Positions 9,209 through 17,708 of a stretch of 64,000 bases of DNA are shown in pieces. This stretch comes from Micavibrio_C sp046294845. Its GTDB lineage: Bacteria; Pseudomonadota; Alphaproteobacteria; Micavibrionales; Micavibrionaceae. The position numbers were made by a program, and so were the translations under genes. The stretch's first letter is position 1; every line of letters starts with the position of its first letter. The notes under the pieces are model-generated. The model searched no databases and was not told where the DNA came from. It saw nothing but the letters and a program-made list of their open reading frames with translations. The stretch covers positions 992,001 through 1,056,000 of the forward strand of contig JBKBNU010000001.1 in the NCBI GenBank assembly GCA_046294845.1. The letters are read 5' to 3'.

Positions 9209-10360
9209 TTAAGCGGCTTGTTGTGCGCCACCGAATTGCGGGTGAACCAGAGCACCATCATGGGTCAGGGCAATGCCCTTGACGATATCGTCGTCCCAGT
9301 TGATGGCCAGCGCCTTTGTTTCCTTATCAATGATCAGGTTCATCAGGTTCAGGAGATTACGGGCATACAAGGCCGAAGAGTCTGTGGCCAGACGGCTCGG
9401 CACGTTGATATGGCCGATAATGCTGACGCCGTTCTTCCTGACGATCTTGCCCGCTTCGGAAAGTTCGCAGTTACCGCCTTGCTCGACGGCCAAATCAACA
9501 ATAACCGCGCCGGGTTTCATGCTTTCAACCATCTTGGCGGTGATCAGGCGCGGGGCCGGACGTCCGGGGATCAGCGCGGTTGTAATCACGATATCCTGTT
9601 TGGCAATGGTTTCTTCGATCAGGGCTGCCTGTTTGGCTTTATACGCATCAGACATTTCCTTGGCGTAGCCACCTGATGTTTCGGCGGCTTTGGTTTCTTC
9701 ATCTTCCACCATGATGAAATTCGCGCCCAGTGACTGGACTTGTTCTTTGGCGGCCATACGCACATCGGTTGCCGATACCACGCCGCCCAGACGGCGGGCT
9801 GTGGCAATCGCCTGAAGACCGGCAACACCAGCCCCCATAATAAAGACTTTGGCGGGCGGAATGGTGCCAGCGGCGGTCATCATCATGGGGAAGCCGCGAG
9901 TGAAATATTCGGCAGCATCCAAAACAGCCTTGTAACCGGCAAGGTTTGATTGTGATGACAGCACGTCCATAGCCTGGGCACGTGTAATACGGGGCACCAG
10001 TTCCATTGCAAAGGCATTGATACCCTTGGCTGCCAGATCCTTGATCAGTGCGGCGTTATTGTAGGGGGAGAGAATACCGGCAAGCAGAGCGCCCTTTTTA
10101 ATATGGGAAAGCGTAGTGCTCTCGGGGGCCTGTACCGATAAAATTATGTCAGCATCCTTGACGCAAGCGGCGGCATCATCAGCCAGTTCGGCACCGGCAT
10201 CTTTATACATATTATCTGTGTAGGAGGCTTCAAGGCCAGCCTCCTTTTGCACACGGACCGTACAGCCCAAGGCAATGTATTTCTTTACGGTTTCCGGAAT
10301 AGCGGCCACGCGGCGTTCATGGGGCGCGGTTTCTTTCAATATAGCGATGGTCAGGCTCAC
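9209..10360 (-). CDS. pntAA: NAD(P) transhydrogenase subunit alpha, NAD-binding part
   Basis: Soluble NAD(H)-binding domain I of the proton-translocating transhydrogenase, related to alanine dehydrogenase. The 383-residue protein begins MSLTIAILKETAPHERRVA and has the Rossmann fingerprint VFIMGAGVAGLQAIATARRLG (about 168-188). The mobile-loop region and TALIPGRPAPRLI follow. It is the first gene of the pnt operon. The promoter should lie in the 248-bp divergent spacer 10361-10608 shared with the secretion operon; nothing else is visible in that spacer. Confidence 0.96.
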   Translation of the reverse strand: MSLTIAILKETAPHERRVAAIPETVKKYIALGCTVRVQKEAGLEASYTDNMYKDAGAELADDAAACVKDADIILSVQAPESTTLSHIKKGALLAGILSPYNNAALIKDLAAKGINAFAMELVPRITRAQAMDVLSSQSNLAGYKAVLDAAEYFTRGFPMMMTAAGTIPPAKVFIMGAGVAGLQAIATARRLGGVVSATDVRMAAKEQVQSLGANFIMVEDEETKAAETSGGYAKEMSDAYKAKQAALIEETIAKQDIVITTALIPGRPAPRLITAKMVESMKPGAVIVDLAVEQGGNCELSEAGKIVRKNGVSIIGHINVPSRLATDSSALYARNLLNLMNLIIDKETKALAINWDDDIVKGIALTHDGALVHPQFGGAQQAA

Positions 10361-10608
10361 GGCATGATTCCTATAGTTTACAGAACATTGTCATGTTGGA
10401 TTAATCAGGCATGACGATGCCCCATCTGCCTGTCTTTGTGAAGCCCCAAATCATTTCTGAACACATCTTCATGCGTAACGGATTTTTATCGTACAGCAGA
10501 GCAAGGTGTGGGGGATTGCCTGTAATCGTGTTTTCGTTTAGATTCAAGATATTAGATTTTGTCTTTCATTCTCTTTCTTGCTCTGCATTTTTTGGAATTG
10601 CCTCGGCG

Positions 10609-11940
10609 ATGAAACATCCCTTTCTTTTGGTCCATGCCAGTCTTTTTGCGTTGTGCCTTGTGGGGGGTGCAGCAGCCCATGCCGAGTCTATGACGGAAGC
10701 TGTGGCGCAGGCCTTGCAGCAGCATCCGTCTGTCATTGCGGCGATTGCCAACCGCAATGCCCTGTCTGAAGAACGGCGCGAATATGTCTCCGATTATTTC
10801 CCCGAATTGAACTTAAGTCTGGGTACGGGCCGTCTTTATGCAGACAATAGTACGAGTCGCGGTTTGAGCGTGACACGCGGTGTCGGCTACTCATGGATTA
10901 ATGAAGGGAATATCTCTCTGCGCCAGACGATTTTCGATGGTTTTGAAACCAATAACCGTGTGGATGCCGCCACTGCCCGCCAAAGCTCTGCCCATCTTCA
11001 GATTATGGATGTGCGCGAGACACTGGCGATGCGGGCCATTGCCTCTTACCTCGAGGTTATGCGCAATCAGGAAACATTAGGGAAGCTTAAAGCCCATAAT
11101 GCCAAGCTGGATGATTATATCAAACGCATTGAATTGATGGTTGATGAGGGCGTTGTTGACGAGTCAATGGCAGCCCAGGCCCGTGATGTCAGAGCGCAAT
11201 TGAAAAGCACCGAAGCCACGGTCGAAGGCCTGCTGGCGAGTGCGATGTCCGATTATAACGAAGTGATTGGCCATGAACCGGAAACTGTGCTGGAAAAACC
11301 GGCAGGCATGATGGATATTATCGAACCTGATGTAGAAAAAGCGGTGGCGCTGGCCTTACAAAATCATCCGGCGCTGAAAGCCGCGCATTTCTCTGAATCT
11401 GCCTATGAACATGATGCCAATGCGGAGAAGGCATCCATCTATCCGGACCTCACAGGTGAAGTTTCTTACATGAAACGTGACCAGGCTGATGTGATTGGTG
11501 GTGAGGCTATTGATGCCAGAGCCATGTTGCGTGTGAACTGGGTTTTACAAACGGGTGGTGAACAATTTGCCCGTATGAAAAAGACGCAGCATCGTCAGGA
11601 TGAAGCCGAAGCCCGTTTTCAGGAGCGCGCACGTCAGGTCGAGAAGGCTGTTCGTTCTTCCTATGCGGATCTGAAATCATCAGAGCGTCAGGTGACGGTT
11701 CTTCAAGATCGTGTACGTTTAAGCCGTGATCTTAAAAGGACACAAGAAACACAATTTGAAGGGGCGCGTATTAGCCTTCTGCAACTGATGCAAACCGAAA
11801 ATGCGCTGTTCAACAGTGAAATGTCCTTGTTGAATGGGGAATACAGGCACCTGGCCTCGCAATATGCTGTGCTGGCGGGTATAGGAAAATTGCAGGAAAG
11901 CCTGCAATTGAGCGCGGCAGCGGCATCGCGGCATGAATGA
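10609..11940 (+). CDS. TolC-family outer membrane channel
   Basis: Outer-membrane factor for a type I secretion system. The chosen start gives a Sec signal peptide (MKHPFLLVHASLFALCLVGG, cleavage after AAAHA) and a mature protein of about 420 residues. Two OEP repeats are visible. The first has the MTEAVAQALQQHPSV segment and the INEGNISLRQTIFDG strand; the second has ALQNHPALKAAHF and MLRVNWVLQTGGEQF. Long amphipathic helices form the tunnel. The frame is open upstream to 10411, but that would bury the signal peptide. It overlaps the ABC transporter gene by 8 bp and is the first gene of the operon. LapE/AggA-like channels share this neighbourhood. Confidence 0.92.
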   Translation: MKHPFLLVHASLFALCLVGGAAAHAESMTEAVAQALQQHPSVIAAIANRNALSEERREYVSDYFPELNLSLGTGRLYADNSTSRGLSVTRGVGYSWINEGNISLRQTIFDGFETNNRVDAATARQSSAHLQIMDVRETLAMRAIASYLEVMRNQETLGKLKAHNAKLDDYIKRIELMVDEGVVDESMAAQARDVRAQLKSTEATVEGLLASAMSDYNEVIGHEPETVLEKPAGMMDIIEPDVEKAVALALQNHPALKAAHFSESAYEHDANAEKASIYPDLTGEVSYMKRDQADVIGGEAIDARAMLRVNWVLQTGGEQFARMKKTQHRQDEAEARFQERARQVEKAVRSSYADLKSSERQVTVLQDRVRLSRDLKRTQETQFEGARISLLQLMQTENALFNSEMSLLNGEYRHLASQYAVLAGIGKLQESLQLSAAAASRHE

Positions 11941-14104
11941 ACCTTCCGTAAAAGCAGAGTCCAAAAAATCGGATGTTAGGGATTACCTTCTGGAATCTCT
12001 CGTTTTCCTGACATCGCATCATGGTCATGCCAAATCGGCAGAAGCTCTTAAGGCTGGACTTGCTTATGATGAAAAAGGAATGACGCCCGAAGCTTTCTGT
12101 GAAGCCGCCCGTCGTTTGGGTTTGAAAGCCAAAATTATCAAGCAACGCCAGATCGCAGATATCACGGCAGGATTATTGCCGGCGGTCTTGATGATGAATG
12201 CAGGAAAGGCTCTGGTTCTAACCCATAAAGATAAGGACGGCCAGCTCCGCTTGTTTGATCCTGCCAGAAAAGAGCAGGCCAGTGCCAAAATTAAGGATAT
12301 CCAGAAATCTTTTTCCGGATATGTCATTCTGGTTAGCCCTTCGGCGGCTTTTACTGATCCCGGTCTTGCGCATCCTGAAGATACCAAACGTACATGGTTT
12401 TGGTCCTTGGTGCATGATAACACTTCAATTTATGCCCGTGTGATGGTGGCCTCTGTTCTGATCAATCTGTTTGGTCTGGTTAGCCCGCTTTTCATTATGA
12501 ATGTTTATGATCGTGTGATCCCGAATAGTGCGATTGAAACCGGATGGGTTCTGGCGATCGGAGCGCTGACGGCCTATGGTTTTGATTTTATTATGCGGAC
12601 CTTGCGCGGCTATTTTATCGATATGGCGGGGCGTCGCATTGACGTGTTGGCCAGTCGCCGTATCTATGATCAGGTTCTGGATATCAAGCTCGCCGGCAAA
12701 CCGGCATCGAGCGGCGCTTTTGCCAATATGCTGCGCGAATTTGACTCCGTGCGCGATTTTGTGACATCGGCTACGATGACTGCTTTGGTTGATCTGCCTT
12801 TTACGCTTTTATTCCTGCTGATGATCTGGATTCTCGCAGGCGCGCCTGCGCTTATGCTCTTTTTTATGATTATGATGGTTATAGGAATTGGCATGGCCCT
12901 GCAGATTCCACTGCGGGCCATGGTATCCCGCTCTTCCCATGCTTCGGAAGCCAAGCATGGCTTATTGGTTGAAACGATTGGTGCTCTTGAGGCGATTAAA
13001 TCCATCGGTGCTGATGGCCGTTTGCGTGCCCGCTACGCTGCCCATATCGGCGAGGCAGCGGATTACGCCACCAAATCACGTTTCATTTCGGCGCTGGGTG
13101 TGAATATCGCAACATTCCTGCAACAATCTGTGACCATCATCATTGTGTTGATGGGGATGTATCTGGTGCGTGATGGCGATATGACGATGGGGGCTTTGAT
13201 AGCCTCTGTCATGTTGGGTGGCAGGGCCATTGCTCCGATTGGTCAGGTGGCCAATTTGCTGACGCGTTATCATCAATCCAAAGGGGCTCTGGCAACATTA
13301 AACCGTCTGATGGCCAAGGACGTGGAACGGCCCGAAGGCAAGCAGTTCCTTCACCGTCCGCATTTTGAAGGAAAAATTGTTTTTGACCGTGTAGGGTTTT
13401 CCTATCCGGCAACTGATCGCAAGATCCTTGATAATATCAGTTTCACCATCAATCCGGGAGAGAAGGTGGGTATTGTCGGGCGTGTGGGTTCCGGTAAAAG
13501 CACGATTGCCCGTTTGATGATGGGGCTTTATGAACCGCAGCAAGGGGCTATTCTGGCCGATGATACCGATTACCGCCAGATTGATCCGGCAGATTTGCGT
13601 CGTAATATGGCTTATATCGCACAAGATGTAGTCCTGTTCCGTGGTACCATTCGCGAGAATATTGCTGTTGCCAGACCACAAGCCAGGGAAGATGAAATTC
13701 TGCAGGCTTCCAAACTTTCCGGTGTCCATGAATTTATTTCCCGCCACCCGATGGGCTATGACGCGCCTGTGGGCGAACGTGGTGAAGGATTATCGGGGGG
13801 GCAAAGACAGGCAATTGCGTTGGCACGCGCGATGCTTTCCCATCCGCAAATTTTTGTTTGCGACGAGCCGACCAATGCGATGGATAGCTTCGCTGAAGAA
13901 GCTTTCGTCCGTCATGTGCAATCGCAAATTGCCGGTAAAACATTTGTTATGATTACTCACCGCCAAAACTTACTGACATTGGTTGACCGTTTGATCCTGA
14001 TGGATCAGGGCAAGGTTTTGATTGATGGTCCACGTGATCGCGTTTTGCAGGCCTTGGCACAGGGCCGCGTGGAAGTCCCCTCATCCAAAGGGGCGTCATC
14101 ATGA
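11933..14104 (+). CDS. Type I secretion ABC transporter with degenerate C39 domain (LapB/HlyB-like)
   Basis: Inner-membrane ATP-driven exporter, 723 residues. The first 140 residues have the C39-peptidase fold pattern (LVFLTSHHG, ALVLTHKDKDGQLRLFDPA), but the nucleophilic cysteine is absent. It is therefore a C39-like docking domain, as in HlyB/LapB, not a leader peptidase. Six membrane helices lie between about 165 and 430. The nucleotide-binding domain has Walker A GRVGSGKST, Q-loop YIAQDV, signature LSGGQRQ and Walker B IFVCDEPT. The stop overlaps the adaptor gene start by 4 bp (ATGA). Substrates are likely large unprocessed repeat proteins such as the product of 17709-21194. Confidence 0.94.
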   Translation: MNEPSVKAESKKSDVRDYLLESLVFLTSHHGHAKSAEALKAGLAYDEKGMTPEAFCEAARRLGLKAKIIKQRQIADITAGLLPAVLMMNAGKALVLTHKDKDGQLRLFDPARKEQASAKIKDIQKSFSGYVILVSPSAAFTDPGLAHPEDTKRTWFWSLVHDNTSIYARVMVASVLINLFGLVSPLFIMNVYDRVIPNSAIETGWVLAIGALTAYGFDFIMRTLRGYFIDMAGRRIDVLASRRIYDQVLDIKLAGKPASSGAFANMLREFDSVRDFVTSATMTALVDLPFTLLFLLMIWILAGAPALMLFFMIMMVIGIGMALQIPLRAMVSRSSHASEAKHGLLVETIGALEAIKSIGADGRLRARYAAHIGEAADYATKSRFISALGVNIATFLQQSVTIIIVLMGMYLVRDGDMTMGALIASVMLGGRAIAPIGQVANLLTRYHQSKGALATLNRLMAKDVERPEGKQFLHRPHFEGKIVFDRVGFSYPATDRKILDNISFTINPGEKVGIVGRVGSGKSTIARLMMGLYEPQQGAILADDTDYRQIDPADLRRNMAYIAQDVVLFRGTIRENIAVARPQAREDEILQASKLSGVHEFISRHPMGYDAPVGERGEGLSGGQRQAIALARAMLSHPQIFVCDEPTNAMDSFAEEAFVRHVQSQIAGKTFVMITHRQNLLTLVDRLILMDQGKVLIDGPRDRVLQALAQGRVEVPSSKGASS

Positions 14105-15420
14105 ATGAGAATAACGATCATATTGAATTCATGGAACAGCTGGAGGCGGCTACACGGATGAAGCCGCATATAGCATCCAATATTCTGCTTTGGTCGATCA
14201 CAGGGCTAATTGTCTTTTTTATCGTCTGGGCGAGCGTTGCCAAGGTAGAAGAGTTAACCAGAGGGCAAGGGCAGGTCGTGCCAACGCAAGAAATCCAGAT
14301 TGTCCAGAGTCTGGAAGGTGGTCTTCTGCAGGAACTTCTGATCGCGCAAGGGGATAAGGTTACCAAAGGCCAGGTTCTGATGCGTTTAAGTGACATCATG
14401 TTCTCCTCGGAGGAAAAAGGAACTGAAGCCAAAGCTGATAGCTTGATGCTGAAAATCTTGCGTCTCGAAGCCGAGGCAGAGGATAAGAATTTTTCTATAC
14501 CTGATGATCTTTCCCAACGCGTGCCAGGGATTGCACAGAACGAGATGGCTTTATATATCTCCCGCCAGCAGGAATTAAAAAATGCGCTTTCTATTCTTGA
14601 TGATAAAACCTCCAAGGTAAAATCCGATATGGATGAATCTCAGGCACAGATCAGCCGTTTATCATCAAGCCGTTCTTCCTTGCAGCAGGAATTGACCATT
14701 ACCCGCGAAATGGTTGCCAAAAAAGCTGTCTCCAAGCTTGAGCAGATCCGTCTTGAACGGGAGGTCACAGACGCTTCCGGCCAGATCAGGGTCCTGCAGG
14801 AAAAAATTGAAGGCTTGCGCTCCGAATTAAGTGCGGCAGAAAAGCAAAAGGCCGATCAGCGCGACCGCTTCCGCAGTCAGGCTTTGACGGAATTGTCCGA
14901 AGCCAAAACACAAAGCGCCCAATTGACGGAAAGCCTGAAATCGATTGGTGACCGCGTGAGTCGCACGGAATTGAAGGCTCCTGTTGACGGTGTAGTAAAC
15001 AATATTGCGATCAGAACGATTGGTGGCGTGATCCAGCCCGCGCAAAAATTAATCGAAATCGTTCCGGTCGACAGCGAACTCAAAGTAGTTGCCAAAGTGC
15101 TTCCCAACAATATTGCCTTCTTAAGGGTAGGGCAGGATGTCAAGGTCAAGATCAGTGCCTACGACTCTCAAAGATATGGCAGCCTTGATGGCCAACTGAC
15201 ACGCATTGGTGCCAGCAGCGTGAATGATGATGAAGGCAATGTTTTCTTCGAGATTGAAGTCAGAACAGACAAGAATTATTTGGGTTCCGAAGATCGTCCG
15301 TTGCCGGTAACACCTGGTATGGTAGCAACTGTAGAAGTGGTTACAGGCAAGCGCACGATCATGGAATATCTTTTGAAACCTTTCCTGATGGCGCGTGAAC
15401 GGGCCTTCCGCGAACCTTAA
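14101..15420 (+). CDS. Type I secretion membrane fusion protein (HlyD/LapC-like)
   Basis: Periplasmic adaptor joining the ABC exporter to the TolC channel. The 439-residue protein has one N-terminal membrane anchor (about 27-48, LLWSITGLIVFFIVWASVA) and the half-barrel/lipoyl strand VVPTQEIQIVQSLEGGLLQELL. A long coiled coil (about 100-280) follows, then the return strand RTELKAPVDGVVNNIAIRT and a beta-barrel C-terminus. It overlaps the ABC transporter gene by 4 bp, and its stop is followed by AAGGAGG serving the cyclase gene 10 bp later. Confidence 0.94.
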   Translation: MNENNDHIEFMEQLEAATRMKPHIASNILLWSITGLIVFFIVWASVAKVEELTRGQGQVVPTQEIQIVQSLEGGLLQELLIAQGDKVTKGQVLMRLSDIMFSSEEKGTEAKADSLMLKILRLEAEAEDKNFSIPDDLSQRVPGIAQNEMALYISRQQELKNALSILDDKTSKVKSDMDESQAQISRLSSSRSSLQQELTITREMVAKKAVSKLEQIRLEREVTDASGQIRVLQEKIEGLRSELSAAEKQKADQRDRFRSQALTELSEAKTQSAQLTESLKSIGDRVSRTELKAPVDGVVNNIAIRTIGGVIQPAQKLIEIVPVDSELKVVAKVLPNNIAFLRVGQDVKVKISAYDSQRYGSLDGQLTRIGASSVNDDEGNVFFEIEVRTDKNYLGSEDRPLPVTPGMVATVEVVTGKRTIMEYLLKPFLMARERAFREP

Positions 15421-15430
15421 GGAGGGCTTG

Positions 15431-17707
15431 ATGTCACGTTTGATCTATAGCCGCCTCTTTCATTTCTGTATACTTTTTATCCTGCTCATATTGTCGGTTT
15501 ACTATAGTAATTCAGGACATATTCTCAGGAAGAAGCTGCAGTATGCCGTTTTTGATCAATATAATGAAATATACAAGCGTCCCCCCACTGAGGATATTTT
15601 AATCGTAGATATTGATGAGGCTTCTTTATCCCATCTCGGGCAATGGCCTTGGCCGCGCACGGTGATGGCTGATTTGATTACAAGGCTCAAAGGCATGGGT
15701 GCAAGCGTTGTAACGTTTGATATGGTATTTGCCGAAGCTGACCGTACATCTCCCGGTTATATGGCAGCCCGCCTGCCGGAGGGAGATGATTACGTTGATC
15801 TGAAGACAAAAATTTCAAGTCTTCCCAACCATGATGATGTGTTTTCAGCGGCGATCAAGGAGGCAGGGAATGTTGTGACGGGTTTTGTTATCGCTGATCA
15901 AAGTACAACACGTTCTGATCCGTTGCTTAAAAGACCCTTGCGTTTTTTGCCTCCAGCTAAAGCCGATGAAATGCGCGCGCAGTTTGGTAACTTTACGACC
16001 TATCCGCAAAATCTTGTGGCCAATCTCGAAAACATTGATAAGGCTGCCGCGGGTAGCGGCCACTTCATCGCCGAGCCTGATGTGGATGGTATTATTCGCA
16101 AAGTATCCTTGTTTGCACAGCATCAGGCGGCTGGAAGCGATAAGCCTGATTTATATCCTGCACTGAGTGTTGAAACCTTGCGGGTGTTTGTTGATCCCCG
16201 TTCCGAAAATCAGATCCGGTTGATCAAGGAGGAAGAGCGTCAGAATTTAGGTACCTCTTATACATTGAGGATTGGCCAGAAATTTGATGTCCCGATTGAA
16301 CCGGACTCGCAATTCTGGGTTCATTATCGCGATATCGGAAAATCAGAATATCTTTCAGCTTATAAAATTCTGTCTCCTGAATTTGAAAAGGAAGTCAGGG
16401 AAAAAATTGATGGCAAAATCGTATTTGTAGGCACCAGTGCTATTGGCCTTAAGGATATCAGGGCAACTCCTTTAAGTCTGAGTATTCCCGGGGTTGAGGT
16501 GCATGTGAATATTGTTGAGCAGATTATGCAGAAAAAATTTATGGTCCGTCCACCTCTGGTGGCTGGCGCCGAAGCATGGTCCATTCTCGCTGTCGGTTTG
16601 CTCATTATCATAAGTGCCCCGTTTCTGAATGCCTTGATTGTGGGGATGTTTGCGCTGATTGCGGCAGCAGGAGGATTTTTCCTTTCATGGCATGCCTACA
16701 CGCAATGGGGCGTATTGCTTGATCCGGCCTATCCGGCGTTCTCTGTCTTTATGATATTTTTGGTATCAACATTACTTTCCTATATCAGGATTGAGGCAGA
16801 TCGCCGGCGTGTGAAGAATGCCTTTGGTTACTATATTTCTCCCGATTTTATGGAAGAATTGACCCGCAACCCTGAAAAACTGGCTCTGGGTGGCGAGACA
16901 CGTGAATTGACGGTGATGTTCACTGACATTCGCAATTTTACGACCATATCGGAAAGCCTTGCGCCTGCCGAGTTGATCCAGCTGATGAATGATTTCCTCA
17001 CACCTATGTCCGATCTTGTCATGCAGAACAGAGGCACAATCGACAAATTTATGGGCGATGCCATGATGGCGTTCTGGAATGCCCCTCTGGATGACCCCGA
17101 TCATGCGCGCCATGCCTGTTTGACCGCGCTTAAGATGAACGAAGCCTTGAAGCCGATTAATATGAAGCTGAAAAAGGATGCGGAAGCCAAAGGGCTGACA
17201 CCTTTGGTCCTGCAAGCAGGTATTGGTGTCAATACAGGTCCGGTTTCCGTAGGCAATATGGGGTCACGCCAGCGTTTTGCCTATTCTGCCTTGGGTGATA
17301 ATGTCAATCTGGCTTCACGCCTTGAAGGCCAAACCAAATCATATGGTGTCGATAATCTGATTGGTATGGAGACTCAGCTCCGTGTCAGTGATCTGGCAAC
17401 GCTTGAATTGGATTTGTTGCGGGTGAAGGGTAAGTCAGCGCCTGTTCGTATTTTTACATTGATTGGTGATGAAAACGTTGCTCTCTCTGATGAATTCATA
17501 AAGTGGAAAAATGCACACGATCAGATGCTTTCAAATTATCGCCAGCAAAAATTCGACGAAGCAAACGACTGCATTCAGAAATGTTGTGATTTATCAGGTG
17601 GCAGGCTGTCGGCGTACTATGAGATTTTTAGATCCCGTATTGAGGACATGAAAAAACACCGCCCCGGCGATGGCTGGGACGGTGTTTTTATAGCGACATC
17701 AAAGTAA
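15431..17707 (+). CDS. CHASE2-domain class III adenylate/guanylate cyclase
   Basis: Membrane nucleotide cyclase, 758 residues. One N-terminal membrane helix (about 8-25) precedes an extracytoplasmic CHASE2 sensor domain (about 30-370, with DILIVDIDEASLSHLGQWPWPR and GKIVFVGTSAIGLKDIRATP). Three membrane helices (about 380-465) and a class III catalytic domain follow. Catalytic residues look intact: metal aspartates in MFTDIRNFTT and DKFMGDAMMAFW, with a lysine before FMGD favouring ATP, and the ALGDNVNLASRLE motif. The start at 15431 is set by AAGGAGG 7 bp upstream. It is the fourth gene of the secretion operon. Its last codons run through a terminator hairpin at 17652-17689. The product is probably cAMP; cGMP cannot be excluded. 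Confidence 0.92.
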   Translation: MSRLIYSRLFHFCILFILLILSVYYSNSGHILRKKLQYAVFDQYNEIYKRPPTEDILIVDIDEASLSHLGQWPWPRTVMADLITRLKGMGASVVTFDMVFAEADRTSPGYMAARLPEGDDYVDLKTKISSLPNHDDVFSAAIKEAGNVVTGFVIADQSTTRSDPLLKRPLRFLPPAKADEMRAQFGNFTTYPQNLVANLENIDKAAAGSGHFIAEPDVDGIIRKVSLFAQHQAAGSDKPDLYPALSVETLRVFVDPRSENQIRLIKEEERQNLGTSYTLRIGQKFDVPIEPDSQFWVHYRDIGKSEYLSAYKILSPEFEKEVREKIDGKIVFVGTSAIGLKDIRATPLSLSIPGVEVHVNIVEQIMQKKFMVRPPLVAGAEAWSILAVGLLIIISAPFLNALIVGMFALIAAAGGFFLSWHAYTQWGVLLDPAYPAFSVFMIFLVSTLLSYIRIEADRRRVKNAFGYYISPDFMEELTRNPEKLALGGETRELTVMFTDIRNFTTISESLAPAELIQLMNDFLTPMSDLVMQNRGTIDKFMGDAMMAFWNAPLDDPDHARHACLTALKMNEALKPINMKLKKDAEAKGLTPLVLQAGIGVNTGPVSVGNMGSRQRFAYSALGDNVNLASRLEGQTKSYGVDNLIGMETQLRVSDLATLELDLLRVKGKSAPVRIFTLIGDENVALSDEFIKWKNAHDQMLSNYRQQKFDEANDCIQKCCDLSGGRLSAYYEIFRSRIEDMKKHRPGDGWDGVFIATSK
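17652..17689. terminator. Bidirectional terminator inside the cyclase 3' end
   Basis: AAAAACACCG (17652-17661) pairs with CGGTGTTTTT (17680-17689). The A-tract and T-tract make it work in both directions. It lies between the convergent cyclase and FG-GAP genes, within the last codons of the cyclase. Confidence 0.85.
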
Positions 17708-17708
17708 C

